Source of the DNA: Cerioporus squamosus
Lineage: Eukaryota; Basidiomycota; Agaricomycetes; Polyporales; Polyporaceae
Direction: 5' to 3'
Assembly: GCA_022592435.1 (NCBI GenBank)
Contig: JABYQS010000113.1
Location: 62,001-126,000, forward strand
DNA length: 64,000 nt
The stretch's first letter is position 1; the number at the start of each line of letters is the position of its first letter. Under the pieces are notes generated by a model. The model had not been told where the DNA came from, did not search any database, and was given only the letters and a program-made list of their open reading frames with translations. The position numbers and the translations under genes were made by a program. Of the stretch, positions 48,762 through 60,251 are shown one piece after another.

Positions 48762-50209
48762 TTGCCACGCTGATTGGGACGCTCTGCAGGAGCTGGACGA
48801 ACGGGTGTCGACCTCAGGAGGCTCTGCCCTCCCCTCTCCATGAACACACTCATCGACAGTCACCTTCTTCAATCTTCGACACTACATCTTCTAGCGGTTC
48901 GCGGCTGCAGTAGACGGCTAACAACCAAGATTCACCCGTTGTGCGACGAAGGGCGACAATTTCAGTGTCGCGCAGGGAAGCCGGAAATGTGAGGAGGCAG
49001 CGCGGATAGGCGGGTGGTTCTCCTTGCTTCCTGCTTCGGCTTCTGTTCCGCTCGCCACACGGGTGTAGTGCCAACGTGTTCTATGTCCGCTCAAGTTCAC
49101 CGTTAGGTTCGTCTTTTTCTCGACATCACAAGCTCGCTCATCGTCTGCTCAAGTCGTGCGGTCGACATCAGCTCATTACCCTACGAGGTCCCCAGACGTC
49201 ACAGGAGAACCGGAGAACTTTCGCGTTGGAAGGAGATGTCAGTGTCAAAGTCCAGCGAGCGGCGGAGCTAGGTACGTCCTTTGGTTCTTGATAGGGACTG
49301 AATTGTGAAGTGACTTCATCGCAGATGCGCCTGTCAGTGTGCATTGAGCGGACAGCGCTGCAATGGTCCAGTGTGGGATTGAACACCCATGACGAGAGTC
49401 TATTTGGGTGCCGGGGACATGAGGCCGAGCTCGCTGATTGCGCGGAGGGATGACCACAACTCTCCAGTTGGCCGTCTAGGACAGAAGGGCAAAAGCATCC
49501 GACTTCCTTCATGTCCGTGTCTTCCCTGCCACTGCGCCTAGAGCGAGTATGTTTCTAGCTGCGTTCAACCCGGACCGCCCGCTCTCGGGAGATTAAGAGG
49601 GGAGTGCCCCCAGTTGGTGCATGTCCGCTCTATTATTCTCCAGATTAACGTTCATTGCGGCAGGAGGAGGCTTAGAGTGAGCCAGGCACCTACGTAGCAC
49701 CCGCGTTCGAATTCAGCGCTAACACCGTTCTTAGACTCTTCTCGTGCTCGAAGACTGATATGCATTCCGCTGAGCTGATTGAGTACATGGAGCGGCATTT
49801 TATGTACGTGCGTGAGATTATGCTCTGCTTCATCAGTACCTAACTCGCACGGCACTGGCAGCTTTCCCAGAACTTCGGAGGTTATCGTGTCAATGGCCCG
49901 CCACTTGTATCCTTATATACTGCGAGTGGATCCGGTCCCCCGAAGCACTTTGAGGTTGTCGTACCCGTTTGAGTTGCTGCGGAGCGTCTGGCTGGCGCAA
50001 GGCATCCACTTTCCAGACCGAGAATGACAAAGACCATCTCGCTCCGAGTCGTGCCCGAGGACGTCGTCACCAAAGCAGATTATTGGCATGCGATACAGTG
50101 AACCGTAAGGCTGGTGAGTGAACGTTGAACACACACGTCTCCATAGGAAGTGGACTGACCACGTCTCCCATGTGCCGTGGCAGATCCCACACGCTCCCAC
50201 GGAGCCCTG
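48762..50209. other. Intergenic, no supported gene
   Basis: 1.4 kb with only short unconvincing frames. Divergent promoters of the hydrophobin remnant and the dehydrogenase lie at its ends. Confidence 0.45.
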
Positions 50210-50215
50210 TATAAG
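50210..50215 (+). promoter_or_regulatory. TATA box (TATAAG)
   Basis: 84 nt upstream of the dehydrogenase ATG at 50294. Confidence 0.55.
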
Positions 50216-50293
50216 TACGCAGGATGAAGGCGAGCACTCGGAACCCCACTGCATCGAACCGGACTTGCAGCTCAGACGACAACGACAACGAAG

Positions 50294-51255
50294 ATGTCAC
50301 AAGAATACGTGTGGCTTATTACAGGGTATGTCATGCAGTTGATCCTCCTGTGTGACTTGTTCAGGGTCATAACGCAGGGCGAACCGGGGCATCGGCCTGG
50401 AGATGGCCAAGCAGCTGCTGTCCGCGCCCTCCAACATCCTCATCGCAGCGTGCCGAAATCCGGCGAAGGCCACGGAGCTGCAGGAGCTCGCCGAGAAAGC
50501 GAGCGGAAGACTCGGCCTTATTGCGCTTGATGTCACCAACAAGGAGTCCATCGCCCGCGCCGCGGAGGAGGTCGCTGGGATCTTGGGAGGGAAAGGCATT
50601 GACTACCTCATCAACAACGCCGGAATCGTGCGTGTGCAGTCCTGATCCTCAACATCTCGCCCTGACGACAGATATTGATTGTCGTGTGAAGCTCCCTGGT
50701 GGACAAGACACCGCGTTCAGCATGGACACCACCGTCATGGAGCAGACATTCGTGACAAACGTCGTCGGGCCCGCCTATGTTACGCATGCGCTCATCGGCC
50801 TTGTGGAGAAGAGCGCGAAGAAGACGATCGTGAACGTCTCGAGCACCCTCGGGAGTATGGGAGCGGACTTTGGCGTGCAGTCGGCGTCGTATGCGGTCTC
50901 GAAGGCGGCGTTGAACATGCTTGTGCGTCGCTACTTCCGCTGACCTGCTTGTACGAGCGCCTGAGTTCTCACGTCCGTTGCCCGTACAGACTTACAAGGA
51001 GGCGAAGGAGAAGCCGGACATCACCGCGATCTCGATGTGCCCGGGTTGGCTCCAGACAGGCGAGTGCAGTACTCCTTGGAGTCTCGTTTTGCCTGCTCAC
51101 GAGGGTGCTCATGCGGACCCTCAGACATGGGCGGGAAGAGTGCGACCCATCCTGTCTCGGTTGGCGTGGCGGGTGTCCTGAAGACGATCCTCTCGCTCAA
51201 GCCAGAGGACTCGGGCCAATTCTTCAACTTCAGAGGCGAGCGTGTCCCGTGGTGA
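50294..51255 (+). CDS. Short-chain dehydrogenase/reductase
   Basis: Exons 50294..50325, 50378..50627, 50692..50922, 50990..51059 and 51125..51255; 237 residues, intact. Cofactor motif TGANRGIG, NNAG at strand 4, catalytic Ser in VNVSSTLGS, Tyr and Lys in YAVSK, and the CPGWLQTDMGG loop. This is a classical SDR of the small cytosolic C-factor/sniffer-like type that reduces carbonyls with NAD(P)H. Substrate unknown. Intron 4 (51060..51124) is GC-AG with donor GCGAGT and must be spliced to keep the QTDMGG join. Its aldo-keto reductase neighbours suggest carbonyl detoxification, by context only. Confidence 0.92.
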
Positions 51256-51863
51256 AGTCGAGGGTTTCGAATTGGGCATACTGTTGCAACTTTCCCGTCA
51301 GGCTGAGAGACCATAGATCTATTCATCAACGATTCAACGAATAATCTCCCGAGGGGATATAGTTCAGTCGCACTCGATATGAGAGTCAACCGCCGAGAAA
51401 CACCTGTCTTGACACATCCCGCACAGAGGCGGAGTCTAGAATCGGATGAGAGGGTGAACTTTTGTATGTTTTGATGCACTCACCAACTGTCAACAGCACC
51501 GGCCTTCGATGTTTTGCCCAAATAGCGCGGCAGCGCTCTCCAAGTCTGAGCACGATACGCGGGGTTAGATGAAAAGATGGCGACTGAGGGCAAGATGGTT
51601 GGCACAGTCGCGCTATATACGCGCATTGAGTCGCTCGCACATGACGTGTCACTGGCGTGACGGGTCGCGTTTGCATGCCTTCCCGTCCTGAGGCCGCAGG
51701 CCTGTCGATCGAGCTGGACGCAAGGCACAAGAGCGTGCTCGAGGAAGCGACTCTCGCAGCACGGACCAAGGGGACAGCGATCCTAACCTGGGACGATACC
51801 ACAAATAAGCGACAACTTAGCTACCGAGCGAGCAGCAATCACTCGCCATCGATGTACTACACA
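51256..51863. other. Intergenic, no supported gene
   Basis: Convergent 3' ends of the dehydrogenase and the esterase; nothing else seen. Confidence 0.5.
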
Positions 51864-52820
51864 TCACTCAACCGGTGATGACTGGGATGGGATCTCAGAC
51901 AGAAAGTCCAGGATCTGAGCTGCGACAATGCCATGCACCGCGGAAGTCGGATGGAGACCGTCAACGAAGATGCCGCCTTCGTCGTCCACCAGATCCTGCT
52001 CCCGGAATCCGAAGCTCTCCGGGTCGCTGTATATTTGAGAGAAGAGATGCCACGAGGACCAGATCAGCACCGTCGCGTCTGGGTGGGCGGCTGCGAAGGC
52101 CCGAGCAGCCTCGCCAAGCTTCGCGTTCCAGGTCAATACAGCCAACTCTGTCTTGAACGACTTCAGACCTGTCGCGAGGGGTCTTGAGTAAAGCGACATG
52201 CGCGGATATAGAATGACACGTACGATTAGGGAACTTGTAGGTAGGCGGGACGTCCACGAAACAGAAGTTGCGCCCTCCGGCTTGATATATCTCCTCTTGC
52301 GCCTCGAATAGCTGCTTTATGCTCTCCTGCGTCGCACTAACCGGATCTGTGCATCGCGCGTTCATGGCACAGTCGTTAATGCCGACCCAGGTCACAAACA
52401 GAGTATCGTCGGACGTCCAGAGGGCCCAGTCTGGTTTTGGCGCGAGCGAAGGGAGGAACTGCTCGCGTACCTGCCGCCTGACACCATCTGCCCTCTCTCC
52501 GCCGACGGCATAGTCATACACAAGGAGCGCGCTCGTGCTGTCTCTGCTTGCGTTGACCTGGCGCACGAGATGACCGACGAAGTTCGGCTTGCCGGGTTCG
52601 CAGTACGTGATGCCGGGGAAGTCGACACCGAGTGGGTTCTCCGGTGTGGGATGCGATGATTGGGAGTCGTAACCGACATCGCAGTAGGATGCTCCGCTGT
52701 GTGACCGAATCAGCGCACTGACTCCTCAGCTTGGGGGGTTCAGACCGCGTACAAAATAACTAATCGTTTGACCAGAGCCAGTCCAGGCCAGAACTGTCCG
52801 AGAGAGACGACGACAGACAT
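51864..52820 (-). CDS. SGNH/GDSL hydrolase (CE16-like esterase)
   Basis: Exons 52753..52820, 52224..52696 and 51864..52168; 281 residues. Block I reads LVIFGASYCDVGYDS: the Asp of the usual GDS is Ala, while the nucleophile Ser is kept. Block III is WVGINDC (GxND), and the C-terminus has VDGLHPTSAVH with the Asp-x-x-His pair. CE16-type enzymes deacetylate xylo- or gluco-oligosaccharides. No signal peptide is seen from the ATG at 52820, but a CAG acceptor lies 30 nt inside, so an unseen upstream exon could supply one. Related to the broken gene at 12685-13508. Frame intact. Confidence 0.85.
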
Positions 52821-53499
52821 TGGTGAGGTTAACAGGAGTAGCGCAGTGTCACAGGTCCCTTGCAAGCAATGAGGCCCTCAGGTCCTTGCCAGTTTGCAGT
52901 AGACTAGTGACTTGCTGGCGGGCATGAAGTGGTGGTGGTGGTGGAAGTCGGCAAGCTGCAGTGTTTGCGCAGCATGAGCGCTACGGACGCCCGGCTCTTG
53001 CCGAGGCGGATCGTAACATCGTTCCCAAGTTGAACTTGACCCAAACTATCTGCTCGTGTCCTCTCATGGCACTGCCAGGTCGCTCTGCCCGAGTTATCCA
53101 CTACCTTCATCGGTGAGTGCAGTCGTTTCGTATCACAGCTCTACTTACCTGTTCGTCTGAAGACTGAGGCTTGGCAAGTTTGGGCTTGTGCGAGCAGCCT
53201 TTCATACGTAGCGGAAAGTGGGGCCAGCAATCTGCTATGTCCGCCTACCCTCTCGAATTCAGTACTCAGTCCCAGATTTCCAAAGCAACCCCAAAGTGTG
53301 CTAACCCCGTCTCCGAGCGGGGCTTACTGCAATGCTGTGCCGATCACCGACCGGGGATTGGTTGAGTTCGGCTGGCCGGCGATGGTAAGTGACTCGCTGC
53401 CCGCACCTCTTGGGGATCGATACTAAGCTTGACAATGACTTCATAGACAGTGTCGCATCGGAGTCGATGTGGACTCGAGATGCCAAGTACGCGACGCCG
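52821..53499. other. Intergenic with short GGT repeat
   Basis: Contains a (GGT)5 run at about 52932 and no supported gene. Confidence 0.5.
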
Positions 53500-53507
53500 T
53501 ATATATA
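53500..53507 (+). promoter_or_regulatory. TATA box (TATATATA)
   Basis: 85 nt upstream of the ATG of aldo-keto reductase 3. Confidence 0.6.
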
Positions 53508-53591
53508 CCGCGCGCGTACTCCTAATCCCCATTCGACGATCGTACCAAACACCTTCCTCCGTGCTAAAGATTATCCTACATAGCAAGCGCG

Positions 53592-55265
53592 ATGCCAGCC
53601 AAGAAGATGACATACGGTCAGTATGCATGTTGGGATCACTGCTCCTCGACGTTGTCTGATGCTGTTCGACCGTACGCAGTTCGCCTGGGCAACTCCGGCC
53701 TGAAGGTGTCTAGGATCATCCTCGGGACCATGCAGTACGGTAACACCGGCTGGCAACCTTGGGTCCTGGGTGAGAAGGAAGGCATCGAGCACATCAAGTT
53801 TGCGTACGTGTGTCTCCAACACTTCCACCAGTTGCATGCTGATCTTTGGGTGTAGATACGAGCACGGTATCACGACCTTTGACACAGCAAACGTGAGATC
53901 GCATGCTACACGCTGTCTACGGAAAGCTAACACCCCGCCCGTGCTGCACAGGTGTACTCGAATGGCGATAGCGAGAAGATCCTCGGAAAGGCCATCAAGC
54001 AGCTCAACCTCCCGCGCGACGAGCTCGTCATCATGACGAAGGTCAGCGCTCACCTCTCTCTCTCTCGACGTTCTGCTCTCACATCGTAATACCGACAGCT
54101 CTGTCTCCCCGTGCCCAGTGATCCCGGTCTGAACGTCATCGCGACGGGCAAGAACCCACAAGATGTCGGCATAATCAACCAACTCGGCCTGAACCGCAAG
54201 GTGTGCCACGTCGATGGTCCACGATCCTTGGTTCTTACAACCTAATAATATGCGCACCACAGCACATCTTCGATTCCGTCAAGGCGAGTCTGCAGCGTCT
54301 GCAGCTGGACTACATCGATGTGCTCCAGTGTACGTGATTCAACTATACCGTCGGAACCCTCAGCTGTCGCTCACATCCCATCTCAGGCCATCGATTCGAT
54401 TACACTACGCCAATCGAGGAAACAGTATGACTCTGTCCTCGTGCTTTCGCGAACTGTCTCTCAACGTTCTCTACGTTACAGATGCAAGCACTTCACGATG
54501 TGGTCAAGGCCGGATATGTCCGCTACATCGGGATGAGCTCGTGCTATGCGTACCAGTGTGAGTGGCTCTCCTCTTGTCTCTGCTGGGGTGCGACTGATCT
54601 CCGCCTCATGTCGACCAGTCCACCAGATGCAGAGTGAGTCTCCGCCTGCAAGTGCTTCGCGCATTATCCGAGTCTTACTGGCGTACGCAGACTACGCGAT
54701 CACGCACAACCTCACGCCGTTCATCTCCATGCAGAACCACTACAGTTTGGTCTACCGCGAGGAGGAACGCGAGATGTTCCCGACACTCAAGATGTTCGGA
54801 GTCGGGTCGACCCCGTGGTCTCCGCTCGCTCGTGGTCTCCTCACCCGGCCTATCGGTGCCGAGTCTAAGCGGGGGAACGCCGACTGGTTCATTGGTCGGT
54901 ACCAGAACCAGTCTACCGTCGACATCGTCTCTCGGTGCGTGTCCGCCTATACAGACTTCGGACGCGCTTCTAAGATCCCTTCGGGTGTACAGGGTTGAAG
55001 AGCTCGCGAAGAAGAAAGGTGTCAGCATGGCGCAGGTCGCGATCGCGTGGATCCTCTCGAAGCCTCATGTCACGGCGCCCATCGTGGGCACGACCAGCCT
55101 CACGAACCTCGAGGACATTCTCGGTAAGCTATGCTCGCATTGCTGGTGGGTACTTGGGGTGCTCATTTTTTGCTCACAGGTGGTCTGGACGTCGAGCTTA
55201 CTGAGGAGGAAATGAAGCACCTCGAGGAGCCGTACACACCTATGGCTATCACCGGTCACGTCTAA
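53592..55265 (+). CDS. Aldo-keto reductase (aryl-alcohol dehydrogenase type) 3
   Basis: Twelve exons: 53592..53616, 53680..53803, 53856..53892, 53952..54041, 54099..54200, 54263..54329, 54387..54424, 54482..54557, 54619..54633, 54691..54934, 54993..55123 and 55180..55265; 344 residues, intact. Tetrad: FDTAN, VYSNGDSE, IMTK and QCHRFDY. Other landmarks are [26 protein letters not shown] and APIVGTTSLTNLEDILG. Same NADPH-dependent aryl-aldehyde reductase class as copies 1, 2 and 4. It lacks both optional late introns, so its 244-nt exon equals 101 plus 143 nt in copy 1 and 196 plus 48 nt in copy 4. Tandem with copy 4. Confidence 0.94.
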
Positions 55266-55507
55266 GCTGCTGTCGCACTCGGACAATACGCTACTACCTG
55301 TACATTAAGACAAACCCCTGGAACGCTCGCAATATGAAGCACTCGCGGACCCACTCCGCGTCCGTGAAACGCCTGTGTGATGAGCAAGCGGAGGACTTCT
55401 TGAAGTTCTGGTTCAAGTCATTCCTGAACCTTACTCGCCCATGACGACATCGCAGACGCAGTGTGAACCGTTCGCGCCGGCGGCATACCGCGGCGCGTTC
55501 ACGAGGC

Positions 55508-55515
55508 TATATATA
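55508..55515 (+). promoter_or_regulatory. TATA box (TATATATA)
   Basis: 74 nt upstream of the ATG of aldo-keto reductase 4. Confidence 0.65.
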
Positions 55516-55588
55516 CTGACAGCCTGCAGGGCTCTTTTCCGTATCCCCTCTCCGCCTTATCCACCCTCATCTAGCTCAAGCGAACACG

Positions 55589-57376
55589 ATGTCGGTGAAG
55601 ATGCCCTACGGTAAGTCGAAGGTTCTCATACTGTAATATCATCCATGGGAAACTTACGTCCTCGCAGTCCGACTCGGGACCTCCGGCCTGAAGGTCTCCA
55701 AGATCATCCTGGGGACCATGCAGTACGGCAGCCCAGCCTGGCAGGAGTGGGTCCTCGGCGAGGAGGAGGCCATCAAGCACATCAAATACGCGTACGTGTG
55801 CCGTCCTCAATAGCAGATAAGTACTGTAGTGGACGATGGGCTCACGCACGGCGCAGATACGAGCATGGGATCCAGACCTTCGACACTGCGAACGTCAGTG
55901 GATAGCCGTGTGTCGCCGTCCGGGCACGTTCTCGTGACATGCTGACTTGACTGTTATGGCAATCGCGTTACGCACTGGCAGGTGTACTCGAACGGGCTGT
56001 CCGAGGTCGCCCTTGGGAAGGCGATCAAGGAGCTCAACCTCCCGCGCGATGAACTCGTGATCATGACCAAGGTAGGCCGCGCGCGAGATAATCGGCGGGT
56101 ATATTCTCACTCGTCCGTGCAGGTCTACAACCCGGTCCCGAGCGACCCCTCTATGAACCTCGTGGCGCTGGGCAAGAAGCCTATAGATGTCGGCATCATC
56201 AACCAGCATGGGCTCAACCGGAAGGTCAGTCGACTGGATCCGCAGCTCATCGTCGATCTCAGGATCGCTGACGCTGCTTTGCCGACAACAGCATATCTTC
56301 GACTCAGTCCAGGCGAGTTTGAAGCGCTTGCAGCTCGACTACATCGACGTCCTTCAGTGTGCGTGACAGTGTCTCCTGGTCAGCGCTGAGCATGGACTGA
56401 CCTTCTTGACAGGCCATCGTTTCGATTACACCACACCAATTGAGGAGACTGTGCGCTTCGGATATGACGCGGGTTTGACATGAGTGTTCTGATATCTCTC
56501 ACCTTCCAGATGCAAGCTCTGCACGACGTCGTCCAGAAGGGCTGGGTCCGATACATCGGGATGAGCTCCTGCTACGCGTACCAGTGTAAGTATCGTGATC
56601 ACCTTTCGGGCAGATGTCTCGACTCACCGATGCTCCTGTCCGCCAGTCCACCAAATGCAGAGTAAGTCTCAGTCGCATGGTTGCTCCTACGAGTCATTGC
56701 TCACCGCGCCCGCAGACTACGCGATCACACACAACCTGACGCCCTTCATCTCCATGCAGAACCACTACAGCCTGGTGTATCGCGAGGAGGAGCGGGAGAT
56801 GTTCCCGACGCTGAAGCTCTTCGGCGTCGGGTCTATCCCTTGGTCCCCGCTCGCCCGCGGTCTTCTGACGAGGCCGATCGACCAGGCGTCCAAGCGAGGA
56901 AACACTGACTGGTTCGCGGATATGACCTTCGCCCCCATATCCGACCCTCGCTGACACGCGACTCGACGAACCAGGTTCATCGGGCGGTACAAGAACGAGT
57001 CCACTGCCTCTATCGTTTCTCGGTAAGAGACTCAACAGTCAACCGCGCGACACGAACGAACCCCGCTCACTTGTTATCCCGAACATTAAACAGTGTCGAA
57101 GAGATCGCGAAGAAGAAGGGCGTCAGCATGGCGCAGATCGCCATCGCGTGGATCCTGAAGAAGCCGCATGTGACCGCGCCCATCATCGGCACGACGAGCC
57201 TGGATAACCTGCAGGACATCCTCGGTGAGTCCTCGAGCTCGAGAATATATCGAGTGCGGAGCGGCTTCCTCACGAAGCGAGTCCCTGCAGGTGGTCTTGA
57301 AGTCGAGTTGTCCGAAGAGGAGCTGAAGTATTTGGAGGAGCCGTACAAGCCGATGGCCATCACTGGGCACGTCTGA
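55589..57376 (+). CDS. Aldo-keto reductase (aryl-alcohol dehydrogenase type) 4
   Basis: Thirteen exons: 55589..55610, 55668..55791, 55857..55893, 55982..56071, 56123..56224, 56292..56358, 56413..56450, 56510..56585, 56647..56661, 56716..56911, 56975..57022, 57094..57224 and 57291..57376; 343 residues, intact. Tetrad: [17 protein letters not shown] and QCHRFDY; also [15 protein letters not shown] and [17 protein letters not shown]. Closest to copy 3, its upstream neighbour. It carries the optional intron inside DW|FIGRY (56912..56974), as copy 2 does, but not the one after PTLK. Ends in the shared AITGHV terminus. Confidence 0.94.
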
Positions 57377-58288
57377 GATCTGAGGGGTGGTCTTGATGAT
57401 ACAGTATCGTTGTGTGCAGAGTTGTATCATGTAGCGGGCTGCGGCTCACAAGAATCGTGGAAGGCCATACAGATTTGAAGTCAAGCTGGTTCGACCAAGT
57501 TGGTTCAGGTGATAGGTGTACGAGTACTGAAGTACTCCGAGTCTTCGTGACTTGGTACGGACCGAACTGCCGGGATCATTTCATTGATTGGCGCGTATGG
57601 ACGCAAGCTTAAATTCGTCCACTACCTCCTCCCCAACTTCACCCATGCATACTTAACTCAGTCTGCACCGAATCCCTCCGAAGCCCGAATCTGCGAGGAG
57701 GCAATGGAATCTACACACCCGAGCGTCAACAAGGTAGTAATTACAATGGGCATTACAACGCCCGGGTTTCCCAGGCGGCGGGCGTTGCAACGCCCTGGCT
57801 TCGTGCCAAAAGCCGATTTCCCAGGTCTCTGTAAACGAAAAAAAATCAGTTTTCGAGAGTTGTATTCAGTACACGCCCCCGCATAGTGTACTGCCGTTCG
57901 CAGGCAGGAATCATAGGAGACCGCGAGGGCCTCCGAAGGGCTCCTCCGCTGTCTCGAACACGCCGCGCTAGAACAGGCGCCAGGAGGCAGTGGTGCAATC
58001 TGGCGTTATCGTGACGAGCGCCTCTGTGGATATCTAATCTGCTGGCGCTATCGGCCCCACTTGCCGCCAGGCACGTCATGCCACGTCCCGTAATCCCGAC
58101 GGTCCCGCGAGTGCCTCGGCAAAACAGTCCCTGCTTGCCGCAAGCCCGCAACTCTAAACTCTGGACCTCGATCGCGATCCACCCCGCACCACGCAGATTT
58201 CCCCCAAATTAATTTCGCGCCCTGCTCGAAGGCCAGCACCCGCCTCTCTCGCTCAGTACACTCGCGTTCACAAGTAACTCTTCGCGCG
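57377..58288. other. Intergenic with palindrome
   Basis: No gene. Holds a perfect 16-bp palindrome listed separately and a run of nine A at about 57838. Confidence 0.5.
57756..57795. repeat. Inverted-repeat cluster with perfect 16-bp palindrome
   Basis: GGGCGTTGCAACGCCC at 57780..57795 is a perfect palindrome. A second CAACGCCCG lies at 57756..57764, so the element can pair in two ways (9-bp arms, 14-nt loop). Meaning unknown. Confidence 0.8.
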
Positions 58289-58680
58289 ATGGCAAACTCG
58301 GTCAGTTTGCGAGTGCGCTTGCTCCGCATGGGCCTACTGACACTCCTCTGTAGATTAATTTCATCGACGGCGTGCTGTTTGGGCCCGATGGCCTTCCCCG
58401 CCTCCAGTCCGTGCCCATCCAGGGCTTCGCCATGGGCCGCGGCGTCGAGGTGCCCCATCTCACGTCGGTCTTCCGTACACCTGCGCCCACGGACTACCTC
58501 GTGGTCAAAATGCAGCGGTCCGACACAACGTTCGTCGTCCACTTCCCCATCCAGCCTCGTCCTTCGCGCCACGTTCGCCGCGCGAATGTCCTCGTCTGCC
58601 GTGCCGTGGGGGCCTTTGAGAGGTATGCCAATTGCGCGCAAACCGACTTTGCGCTTGCCGCCATCGCCGCAGGATTGTGA
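58289..58680 (+). CDS. Small orphan protein, 112 residues
   Basis: Exons 58289..58300 and 58354..58680. A four-codon first exon with a GTCAGT donor joins in frame to INFIDGVLFGPDGLPRL, FRTPAPTDYLVVKMQRSD and YANCAQTDFALAAIAAGL. No signal peptide or known motif. The folded-looking, evenly charged sequence suggests a real globular protein. I do not recognise the family. The very short first exon is the weakest part of the model. Confidence 0.5.
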
Positions 58681-60251
58681 GTGATTCCTTTATCAGTCCT
58701 CGCCATGTCGAACATACTGAACCCTCCCCCAGTGCGCTTGCGTATTGCCGAGACCACACGCCGGATGAGAGACAGTCGGAGGAGGTGGTGATTCGGGAAG
58801 CGGCATAGATGCTGGGGCAGGAGAATGCGTGAAAGGCGAGGGGCAGACGATATCGCGGCCGCTTGCGAGTACGTAGCCCCCTTCGAGTAAATGAAACACA
58901 TCTTCGATTGCAGCGCGACGACGGACGAGCACGTCTCCCTGGTGTCCGCTTGCTCCACCCGACACTACAAGAGACGCGGCCTCTCGCTAACGTCTTCCAA
59001 CGTCCGCCCGTTCGCACGCGCAAGTCAGAACCCTGTCCGCATATACATCGCAACTGACTCACCCCGGCGTTCTGGCCTGGCTCTGTTGTTGCATCCGCAT
59101 GCGGACACACTACCGACGTCCTCCTGCACTAGGAAGGAGGCGCCGCGCTCGCGTTGCCAGGTAGTCCTGCTGATGTTCTCCAGCCACTGTCGCGTAGTCC
59201 CCTCCCACACGAACCCCACCGACAGCTCTTGTTACCGTGCCTTGCGCAAACTCTGGCGACCAAATCAATGTCAATCCCACACACAGAGTTCTACCGACAG
59301 ATGAATTTAGACAGGAAATCCTGCGAGTACATGAACTCGTACCCTCTCCATCTCAATTCGAGCTTCGCCCGGCTTGTGGCTGTAGAGATACTGCTGGTCG
59401 TGCCGGGCACGAGCTATGCCCCCAGCCAGCTTGCGACACGCGTCGCATCTTCGATTTCCTCGTCGTCTTTCCTCCATGTTGGGTCTGACCCAGGTTGCGA
59501 TATTTGCATCTCGTTCCCGCTTGCTGCTTGCTCGGTCTCTACAAAAACCCACGAGCTGTGTCGAGAGCATCCCAGAATGGCACATGCTTCAGACTTGACG
59601 AAGCATATTCTACATCAGCACACGCACATCGTACACTCCCTGCGATGATAACACCCACCTGATGTGCTCCCAGAACAGCCATTGACCCCGGCTGTTTCTT
59701 CAGGACAGCGTTGCGCGTCCGCGGCCACCCAGACCCAGTCGGGTCGGTGTGCGGCACTGCAATGCCTTCAAGGCCCCCGCTGGAGATTGATGTCGGGCAG
59801 CATGAATGGGTACCCCACAGTGGCCGCGAGCCACAGCATGCAGGCCTGCGTCAAGGGAGATCAGCGCAGGCTTGAATACTGCATGCTTGAACTTACAGTC
59901 GGACTCGTGACTCGCGCTGGTATCACACAAGGGCCGCTGTAACTCTGGCGGCCCTCAAAAGCGCTTCATGCGCCTTGGAGATGTTCGGTGATCCATGCCA
60001 ACCTCGCGCAAGGAAGCCCGGGCTGTTGTGCTGGATCGCGATTGTGGCCACGATGTGGACGGACTTCGTGCCGCGCAGGCGGTAACATTGGAAGTGCAGC
60101 CATGCCCTGATGTCGCCAACCCGTAGTTATTCGCCAGGCCTATTCCGTCTGCAATAGCATTTTGATTGAACGAAACCCACCTCCCGTCTGATTTGGCTAC
60201 ACTAGCAGTCTTGCGCGTATCGTATTCGTACCTACCACCCACTCCTGCTGA
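58681..60251. other. 1.6 kb with possible gene remnants
   Basis: Minus-strand patches at about 59590-59990 read like coding sequence (LAATVGYPFMLPDINLQR; HTDPTGSGWPRTRNAVLKK) and another patch near 60000-60120 reads FQCYRLRGTKSVHIVATI. They do not join into one frame. Likely remnants or a gene I cannot model. Confidence 0.35.
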
